NCBI GenBank assembly: GCA_910579645.1
Contig: CAJTVK010000131.1
Coordinates: 1 to 11,447 of the forward strand
Direction: 5' to 3'
Source of the DNA: an uncultured Lachnospiraceae bacterium
Lineage (GTDB): Bacteria; Bacillota; Clostridia; Lachnospirales; Lachnospiraceae
Length of the DNA stretch: 11,447 nucleotides
Of this stretch, positions 6,697 through 11,447 are shown one piece after another. Under the pieces are notes generated by a model. It was given only the letters and a program-made list of their open reading frames with translations. It was not told the DNA's origin and searched no databases. Position 1 is the stretch's first letter. Every line of letters starts with the position of its first letter. The position numbers were made by a program, and so were the translations under genes.

Positions 6697-7707
6697 TCAG
6701 GCAGTTCCCCTTATAATTAAATCGCCTTGAAAGATGACGGATTTTCTGCATTCTTTTCCTTCCACCATAGAGATTAACATCTTGGCCGCTGCCTGTCCCA
6801 TTTCTCGGATTGGTTGTCCGATTGTGGTAAGGGGCGGTTCGATTAAGCTGCTTAAGAAAATATTGTCGAATCCGATAACGCTCATTTCTTCCGGCATTTT
6901 TATCCCTGCTTCATGAAATCCCCTGACACATCCGATGCCTAGCATGTCAATGGCCGTAAGGATTGCATCGGGGCGGTCGTGCAGCGATACATAGTATTTT
7001 GCGGCATCCCGTCCTTGGTCAATGTAGTTTGGCTCATTTCCCCGGTGTATGCGGTAAATCCAGTCCTCGTTCCTTGGCAGCCCGCATTCTTCCAGTCCCT
7101 GCAGGTAACCGTAAAAGCGTTCCGTGATAACGTTGATTTCTTCGGAATCCAGTACATAACCTATTTTTCTTTTTCCTTTTTTATGCAGATAACGGACGGC
7201 ATTTTGGGTGCCGGGCAGTCCGTCCGTATATACATGAGGAACATTTCTGTCCTTGAGGATTGGCTTATTCGTATATACGACAGGTATTTTCTGTTCCACA
7301 AGCCGCAGGTATTCTGCCATCTCATCGTTTATCCGGTAAGTATTATATATAATCCCGTCGATGCTGCGTTTCAGCAATTCCTGGACATATTCCACCTCGC
7401 TCAAGGCATGCCGCTGGGTATTGCAGACAAGCACCATATAGCCATGCTCTAAAGCGATATCCTCCACGCCCCGGAACATTTCCGCATAATAAATATTGCT
7501 GTATTCCGGTATCATAAATGCGATAGTATGAGTCTTTCTTGTACGGATTGCCTGCGCCATAAAGCTGGGAGAATAATTCAGCTTTTTTATGGCGGCATTC
7601 ACCGCATCCCTTGTTTCTTTCTTTACGCATTCGTCGTTATTGACGACGCGCGAAACGGTGGATTTTGAAACCCCCGCTTCTTTTGCCACGTCAAATATAG
7701 TCGCCAT
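6697..7707 (-). CDS. LacI family transcriptional regulator
   Basis: This 336-residue repressor-type regulator has the LacI architecture. The N-terminal helix-turn-helix TIFDVAKEAGVSKSTVSRVV (residues 3-22) is followed by the hinge segment ending near KLNYSPSFMAQAIRTRKT. The periplasmic-binding-protein-like effector domain runs from about residue 60, with IAFMIPEYSNIYYAEMFRGVED near its start and MSVIGFDNIFLSSLIEPPLTT near its end. It should bind DNA as a dimer and respond to a sugar or related ligand. No sugar transporter or glycosidase gene lies in the window, so its regulon is not evident. A purine-rich binding site (GGGAGAGGG, 7711-7719) precedes the start. It follows the DUF1294 gene on the same strand after 81 bp containing repeat elements that might be an operator. 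Confidence 0.92.
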   Translation of the reverse strand: MATIFDVAKEAGVSKSTVSRVVNNDECVKKETRDAVNAAIKKLNYSPSFMAQAIRTRKTHTIAFMIPEYSNIYYAEMFRGVEDIALEHGYMVLVCNTQRHALSEVEYVQELLKRSIDGIIYNTYRINDEMAEYLRLVEQKIPVVYTNKPILKDRNVPHVYTDGLPGTQNAVRYLHKKGKRKIGYVLDSEEINVITERFYGYLQGLEECGLPRNEDWIYRIHRGNEPNYIDQGRDAAKYYVSLHDRPDAILTAIDMLGIGCVRGFHEAGIKMPEEMSVIGFDNIFLSSLIEPPLTTIGQPIREMGQAAAKMLISMVEGKECRKSVIFQGDLIIRGTA

Positions 7708-7725
7708 CTGCCCTCTCCCTTATCT

Positions 7726-7767
7726 TTCCGTTAGGAACCGTTAAGAATCAACTTTGCATATGATGCA
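7726..7767. promoter_or_regulatory. Repeat-rich putative operator upstream of the lacI-type gene
   Basis: A tandem 10-bp repeat, CCGTTAGGAA (7728-7737) and CCGTTAAGAA (7738-7747), lies 21 bp upstream of the regulator start. The junction reads AACCGTTA, matching seven of eight bases of the AAnCGnTT core typical of LacI-family operators. TTCC-GTTA-GGAA at 7726-7737 is a perfect inverted repeat, and TGCAT-ATG-ATGCA at 7755-7767 is another. Autoregulation is plausible, but which element binds is not shown by sequence. Confidence 0.35.
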
Positions 7768-7788
7768 GGATAAATCTTTTTATGCTCC

Positions 7789-8082
7789 TTACATAATCTG
7801 AATCTGAAAGGGCGCATGCAGGAGCGTCACAAACAAAGCAATCTGCAGGGCAAGAATCAAAGGCATCCCATAAACAAAGTACCATCGTCTAGTCTTATGA
7901 CGGAATGCATACATACCGACAATGCACCCGATGCTTCCCCCGATAATGGCAGTGATGAATAGAGTAGATTCCGGAATCCGCCATAAATGTTTTTTGGCTT
8001 TATGCTTATCCAGACCCATAAGGAACAGGCCGGTTAAGTTCATTGCCGCAAAATATGTAATTAAGAGGGTAATGACATCCAT
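7789..8082 (-). CDS. DUF1294 family small membrane protein
   Basis: This 97-residue integral membrane protein has about three hydrophobic segments (roughly residues 2-22, 38-58 and 70-90). GLDKHKAKKHLWRIPESTLF, GGSIGCIVGMYAFRHKTRRW and FVYGMPL form the DUF1294 signature (DKxxA, RIPE, GG-x-G, FRHKT). Function is unknown. In other proteins the domain is found alone or fused to a cold-shock domain; no such fusion is seen here. An AAAGGAG ribosome binding site sits seven bases upstream. The gene starts 36 bp after argG and may be a read-through member of its transcript. Confidence 0.88.
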   Translation of the reverse strand: MDVITLLITYFAAMNLTGLFLMGLDKHKAKKHLWRIPESTLFITAIIGGSIGCIVGMYAFRHKTRRWYFVYGMPLILALQIALFVTLLHAPFQIQIM

Positions 8083-8118
8083 GCGCCTGCTCCTTTCTGT
8101 CAGAGTATGTCCGAGAAC

Positions 8119-9339
8119 TTATTTTGTTTTTTCCGCTTCCTGCATTTTCATGGCGCGTACTTTGCAGGACAGGCCGAAGAGGTTGATGAAGCCTTCCGCA
8201 TCATGGTGGTCGTACAGGTCGCCGGTGGTGAAGGAAGCGATGCTTTCGTTATAGAGGGAATAAGGGGAAGTGGTTCCGGCTTTGATGATATTGCCTTTGT
8301 ACAGCTTGAACTTTACTTCGCCCGTTACATATTTCTGCGTGGATTCAATGAAAGCCTGTACGGCTTCCCGGAGGGGAGTGAACCATTTCCCTTCGTATAC
8401 AATCTGTGCCAGCTTATTTCCCATATCGGCTTTCAGCGCATAAGTGTCACGGTCCAGAATCAGTTCCTCCAGCTGCTGATGCGCTTCATAGAGGATGGTG
8501 CCGCCGGGAGTTTCATATACGCCGCGGGATTTCATGCCTACCACACGGTTCTCCACAATATCCACGATGCCGATTCCGTGTTTCCCGCCCAGAGTGTTGA
8601 GTTCCCGGATGATATCGGAAACCTTCATCTGCTTGCCGTTGACGGAGACCGGGATGCCTTTTTCAAATGTCATAGTCACATACTCGCCTTCTTCGGGCGC
8701 TTTTTCCGGCGTGGTGCCGAGCACAAGGAGATGCTCGAAGTTCGGTTCGTTTGCCGGATTCTCCAGTTCCAATCCTTCATGGCTGATGTGCCAGAGATTC
8801 CGGTCGCGGCTGTAGGAAGAATCTGCGGAGAAAGGCAGGTCAATGCCGTGCGCCTTGCAGTATTCAATTTCGGATTCACGGGAATCCATTGTCCATTTAT
8901 CGTTCCTCCAGGCTGCGATAATCTTTAAGTCGGGAGCCAGAGCCTTGATGCCCAGTTCAAAACGGATTTGGTCATTGCCTTTTCCCGTGGCTCCGTGACA
9001 GATGGCAGAGGCGCCTTCCTTGCGGGCGATTTCCACCAGTTTTTTTGCGATTACGGGCCTTGCCATGGAAGTGCCCAGCAGGTACTTATTTTCATATACG
9101 GCATGTGCCTGCACGCAGGGCATGATATATTCGTCGCAGAATTCGTCCGTTACATCTTCGATATAAAGCTTTGCCGCACCGCAGAATTTTGCCCTTTCCT
9201 CCAGGCCGTCCAATTCCTCGCCCTGTCCGCAGTTTACGCATACGCAGATAACTTCATAATCAAAATTTTCTTTCAGCCATGGGATGATGGCAGTGGTGTC
9301 AAGCCCACCGGAGTAGGCAAGGATTACTTTTTCTTTCAT
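8119..9339 (-). CDS. argG: Argininosuccinate synthase
   Basis: ArgG joins citrulline and aspartate using ATP to form argininosuccinate, the penultimate step of arginine synthesis in the cytoplasm. The 406-residue length is normal for the tetrameric enzyme. The ATP pyrophosphatase P-loop AYSGGLDTT is at residues 8-16, followed by NCGQGEE and the signature GATGKGNDQIRFE (116-128). Further on, SADSSYSRDRNLWHISHEG is the conserved substrate region. The start at 9339 was chosen because MKEKVILAYSGG is the family N-terminus and GGAGG lies ten bases upstream. The frame stays open to 9783, but that stretch contains the promoter. argG is divergent from argC. No argH is seen in the window, so argininosuccinate lyase must be encoded elsewhere. 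Confidence 0.97.
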   Translation of the reverse strand: MKEKVILAYSGGLDTTAIIPWLKENFDYEVICVCVNCGQGEELDGLEERAKFCGAAKLYIEDVTDEFCDEYIMPCVQAHAVYENKYLLGTSMARPVIAKKLVEIARKEGASAICHGATGKGNDQIRFELGIKALAPDLKIIAAWRNDKWTMDSRESEIEYCKAHGIDLPFSADSSYSRDRNLWHISHEGLELENPANEPNFEHLLVLGTTPEKAPEEGEYVTMTFEKGIPVSVNGKQMKVSDIIRELNTLGGKHGIGIVDIVENRVVGMKSRGVYETPGGTILYEAHQQLEELILDRDTYALKADMGNKLAQIVYEGKWFTPLREAVQAFIESTQKYVTGEVKFKLYKGNIIKAGTTSPYSLYNESIASFTTGDLYDHHDAEGFINLFGLSCKVRAMKMQEAEKTK

Positions 9340-9373
9340 AAAATAAATGCCTCCGCTTTCTCTGTCTTTTTCC

Positions 9374-9430
9374 TTCCCGCCGGCAGCGGGAACGCTGACT
9401 GCGGTTCGTTTTATGGCCGTCAGTCTTTTT
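9374..9430. other. Two hairpins in the argG 5' leader; one terminator-like on the plus strand
   Basis: Hairpin A pairs TTCCCGC (9374-9380) with GCGGGAA (9386-9392). Hairpin B pairs GACTGCGG (9397-9404) with CCG-t-CAGTC (9417-9425), one base bulged. On the plus strand B is followed by TTTTT (9426-9430), so it fits a weak intrinsic terminator for transcription running antisense to the argG leader. On the minus strand both fold within the first ~60 nt of the argG mRNA and could stabilise or regulate it. Confidence 0.5.
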
Positions 9431-9440
9431 CTCTCCAAAC

Positions 9441-9469
9441 AATATACATCATTCCCGTAATAAATGCAA
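9441..9469 (-). promoter_or_regulatory. argG promoter
   Basis: On the minus strand TTGCAT (9469-9464) and TATATT (9446-9441) are 17 bp apart. Transcription should start near 9434, giving a leader of about 95 nt. A second TGCAT half-site lies just upstream (about 9484-9480), but I do not see a complete ARG box here as at argC. Confidence 0.7.
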
Positions 9470-9666
9470 GAGAAAAATATGCATAAAAATCGGATTCCAA
9501 AAAGAAAGGAAATCGTTCGGATTGCTGTATCCATCGAGCCGGCAGACAGAAAAAAGCATTTTGAAATAAGCCAAATAACGTATGATATGCGTTTCGAAGA
9601 GGTTCTTGGGAGGAAGACTGAGGATGCGCGGGCTGTTTTCCGAAGGCAGTGCAAACGATAAAAAGG

Positions 9667-9702
9667 TTGCATAATATTCACAAATAATGTATAATTATGC
9701 AA
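9667..9702 (+). promoter_or_regulatory. argC promoter overlapped by tandem ARG-box-like operators
   Basis: TTGCAT (9667-9672) and TATAAT (9690-9695) are 17 bp apart. Overlapping the -10 is TGTAT-AATT-ATGCA (9688-9701), which fits the ArgR/AhrC pattern TGnAT-N4-ATnCA. Overlapping the -35 is TGCAT-AAT-ATTCA (9668-9680), the same pattern with a 3-base centre. The box centres are about 20.5 bp apart, two helical turns, as in known tandem ARG boxes. Arginine-dependent repression by ArgR is the expected control; no argR gene is in the window. Start of transcription should lie near 9702, leaving a leader of about 140 nt. Confidence 0.68.
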
Positions 9703-9844
9703 AATATAAAAGGGTTGAGATTTGTCCGTCAAAGGAGTAATATCAAATACATGTGTGCGGCTGTATGCTGCGGAGACAGACATGCGGCCGGGACGGGCAG
9801 GGAATCAATATATGATATGTGATAAGTGAGGCAAGGAGAGTATT

Positions 9845-10792
9845 ATGAAGACCAAGATTTTTATTGACGGGAGCGAAGGGACTACAGGGCTGAGGATTTA
9901 TGAGCGGTTTGCCGGGAGGGATGACATTGAACTTCTCCCCATTGACGCAAAACTGCGGAAGGATACGGCGGAAAGGAAGCGGCTGATCAATGAGTCGGAT
10001 ATTACGTTTCTCTGTCTGCCGGACGAGGCGGCAAGGGAGTCGGTGAGTCTGGCGGAAAATGAAAAAGTGAGGATTATTGACACTTCCACGGCACACAGAA
10101 CGGAGCCGGGATGGGCTTACGGTTTCCCGGAACTGTCGGCGGGGCATAGGGAGGCAATCCGGAACTCGAAGCGCATTGCCGTCCCCGGATGCTATGCCAC
10201 GGGATTCATTACGGCGGTTTACCCGTTGACGGCCGGGGGGATTCTTCCGAAGGATTATCCGGTCTCGGCGTTTGCCATGTCCGGCTACAGCGGCGCGGGG
10301 AAGAAGACGATTGCCGTCTATGAGGCTGCGGAAAGGGATAAGGAATTGGATGCGCCGAGAGAATATGCCCTATCCCAGAGCCATAAGCATTTAAAGGAGA
10401 TGCAGAAAGTCACCGGGCTGGAAAGGAAGCCGCTCTTTTCCCCTATTATTTGTGACTATTACAGCGGGATGCTTCTGACGGTGCCTTTATATGCGGACAT
10501 GCTGTCAGGAACCCCGGCCCCGGAAGCGGTGCATGCTTTTTTTGCCGATTATTACGGCGGGGAGAAGTTTGTGAAAGTGATGCCTTTCGGGAAGGAAGCG
10601 GATTATAACGGTTTTCTGTCCGGAAACGCCTGCTCCGGCTGGGACGGCATTGAGATTTATGTGACGGGAAACGAAGAGAGGATTTTAGTGAGCACACGTT
10701 TCGATAATCTGGGAAAAGGCGCTTCCGGGGCGGCCGTTCAGTGCCTGAACATCATGCTGGGCTGTGAGGAAGAGAAAGGCCTGCAGCTGTAA
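9845..10792 (+). CDS. argC: N-acetyl-gamma-glutamyl-phosphate reductase (type 2)
   Basis: ArgC reduces N-acetyl-gamma-glutamyl phosphate to the semialdehyde with NADPH, the third step of arginine synthesis. The 315-residue length and sequence fit the shorter type 2 branch rather than the ~345-residue type 1 enzyme. The nucleotide-binding loop IFIDGSEGTTGLR is at residues 5-17. DTSTAHRTEPGWAYGFPEL (79-97) is the family block, and VPGCYATG carries the catalytic Cys116. SQSHKHLKEM near 177-186 provides the expected catalytic histidine. AAGGAG a few bases upstream supports the ATG at 9845. It is transcribed from an ARG-box-bearing promoter, divergent from argG, and followed 36 bp downstream by a GNAT gene, probably in one operon. 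Confidence 0.95.
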   Translation: MKTKIFIDGSEGTTGLRIYERFAGRDDIELLPIDAKLRKDTAERKRLINESDITFLCLPDEAARESVSLAENEKVRIIDTSTAHRTEPGWAYGFPELSAGHREAIRNSKRIAVPGCYATGFITAVYPLTAGGILPKDYPVSAFAMSGYSGAGKKTIAVYEAAERDKELDAPREYALSQSHKHLKEMQKVTGLERKPLFSPIICDYYSGMLLTVPLYADMLSGTPAPEAVHAFFADYYGGEKFVKVMPFGKEADYNGFLSGNACSGWDGIEIYVTGNEERILVSTRFDNLGKGASGAAVQCLNIMLGCEEEKGLQL

Positions 10793-10828
10793 AGGCAGAG
10801 CGATGTTATTTAAGGAGGGAGAGAAAGT

Positions 10829-11272
10829 ATGGTTCGGACGATGACAATCGAGGATTATGAAGGCGTATATAAGCTTTGGATGAGCATACGGGGATTTGCC
10901 ATGCGGAGCATAGACGATTCCGAAACGGGCGTGGAACGGTTCCTGAAAAGAAATCCGGACACCAGTGTGGTGGCAGTGGAGGACGGGAAGATTGTGGGGG
11001 CGATACTCTGCGGCCATGACGGCAGGCGGGGATGCATGTATCATGTCTGCGTCCATGAGGATTACCGGATGAAAGGAATCGGGAAGTCAATGGTGGTGTT
11101 TGCCATGGAAGCGTTGAAAAGAGAGCGTATCAGCAAGGTTTCCCTGATTGCCTTTACGGCAAATGACGTGGGCAATGCTTTCTGGAACCGGATAGGGTGG
11201 ACAAAGAGGGAGGACCTGAATTATTATGACTTTGTGCTGAATACGGAGAATATTGTGGCCTTCAATAAATAG
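10829..11272 (+). CDS. GNAT family N-acetyltransferase
   Basis: This is a 147-residue single-domain acetyltransferase of the Gcn5-related family. The acetyl-CoA pyrophosphate loop appears as HEDYRMKGIGKSMV (R80-x-x-G-x-G), preceded by the beta strand MYHVCV. The C-terminal part NAFWNRIGWTKRED is the usual A-N/Y-F-W-x-R-x-G-W block. Overall it resembles the YpeA-like group (VVAVEDGKIVGAILCGHDG, RRGCMYHVCV). A strong AAGGAGGG precedes the start at 10829. It lies 36 bp after argC with no terminator visible between, so it probably shares the arginine-controlled transcript. The context suggests N-acetylglutamate synthase activity, but YpeA-like proteins have unproven substrates and protein or small-molecule acetylation is equally possible. 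Confidence 0.88.
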   Translation: MVRTMTIEDYEGVYKLWMSIRGFAMRSIDDSETGVERFLKRNPDTSVVAVEDGKIVGAILCGHDGRRGCMYHVCVHEDYRMKGIGKSMVVFAMEALKRERISKVSLIAFTANDVGNAFWNRIGWTKREDLNYYDFVLNTENIVAFNK

Positions 11273-11447
11273 AGGCCTGCGGACTGCCACGGAAATCAAT
11301 TTTCGGTTCTGTGCCCGCACGGCCTGCGCCGGGAGCCTGCGGACCGCCCGTCCCACCCGGTAAAAAGCCCGGCGTGCCCACGGAACCATTGCTTTTTCAG
11401 ACACGCTTTCGCTCGGCGGCAAACGCAGCGGTACTAAGGCACTAAAA
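11273..11447. other. GC-rich 3' flank with short direct repeats
   Basis: No gene with a credible start or ribosome binding site is seen in the last 175 bp. GCCTGCGGACTGCC (11275-11288) recurs with one change at 11335-11348, 60 bp away, and ACGGAA occurs at 11289-11294 and 11380-11385. CCGGG (11329-11333) can pair with CCCGG (11356-11360). No clear intrinsic terminator for the argC-GNAT unit is visible before the window ends. Confidence 0.4.

Noticed and set aside
8107..8928. A 273-codon plus-strand open frame opposite argG
   Set aside because: It is a shadow of the highly conserved argG codons; it has no ribosome binding site and its translation looks like no known family.
9577..9593. Quasi-palindrome AACGTAT-GAT-ATGCGTT between argG and argC
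   Set aside because: It has one mismatch, does not fit the ARG-box pattern and lies outside both promoters, so no function can be supported.
9464..9661. A 65-codon plus-strand frame between the argG and argC promoters
   Set aside because: It starts inside the argG promoter with no ribosome binding site and no recognisable product; it ends just before the argC promoter, so it is probably chance.
9340..9783. N-terminal extension of argG by 148 codons
   Set aside because: The extension contains the argG promoter and leader hairpins, resembles no protein I know, and the family N-terminus plus a ribosome binding site place the start at 9339.
9700..9844. T-box riboswitch in the argC leader
   Set aside because: No GGTGGNACCGCG-type anti-terminator sequence or terminator hairpin is present in the leader.

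Overview
The window looks like chromosomal DNA of a low-to-moderate GC anaerobic Firmicute, most likely a gut Clostridium of the Lachnospiraceae type. Supporting signs are AAAGGAG/GGAGG ribosome binding sites ahead of almost every gene, TTGCAT/TTGTGT-17-TATAAT promoters, a DUF5721 gene, a DegV protein, and an argG/argC arrangement of the kind I associate with that family. Species cannot be named from this sequence alone.

Layout, left to right. Positions 1-705 are relics of a mobile element: a very large perfect inverted repeat (43-118), a small GC-rich hairpin (134-150), and on the minus strand the C-terminal remnant of a large polyvalent mobile-element protein (268-705) with no start codon. 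An alpha/beta hydrolase gene (707-1468, minus) follows. A 345-bp spacer leads into a plus-strand pair, tatD nuclease (1814-2620) and a Cof-type HAD phosphatase (2643-3470). Converging on these is a DUF5721 gene (3515-4018, minus), which diverges from a degV gene (4226-5062, plus). The degV 3' spacer holds a degenerate 36-bp direct repeat.

Positions 5227-6674 hold a self-contained two-gene unit with its own near-consensus promoter: an 88-residue unrecognised protein followed 15 bp later by a 366-residue HipA/CtkA-like Ser/Thr kinase. All the kinase catalytic residues appear to be present, but the small partner shows no helix-turn-helix of the HipB kind. This is the most interesting candidate system in the window.

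From 6697 to 9339 three genes lie on the minus strand: an orphan LacI-family regulator, a small DUF1294 membrane protein and argG (argininosuccinate synthase). argG is divergent from argC (type 2 N-acetyl-gamma-glutamyl-phosphate reductase, 9845-10792), which is followed by a GNAT acetyltransferase (10829-11272). The argC promoter is overlapped by two ARG-box-like sequences spaced about two helical turns apart, implying ArgR control. argC and argG act in the same arginine pathway. The GNAT gene behind argC may be a stand-alone N-acetylglutamate synthase or an unrelated acetyltransferase.

I see no rRNA, tRNA, CRISPR array, intact insertion sequence or confident riboswitch.
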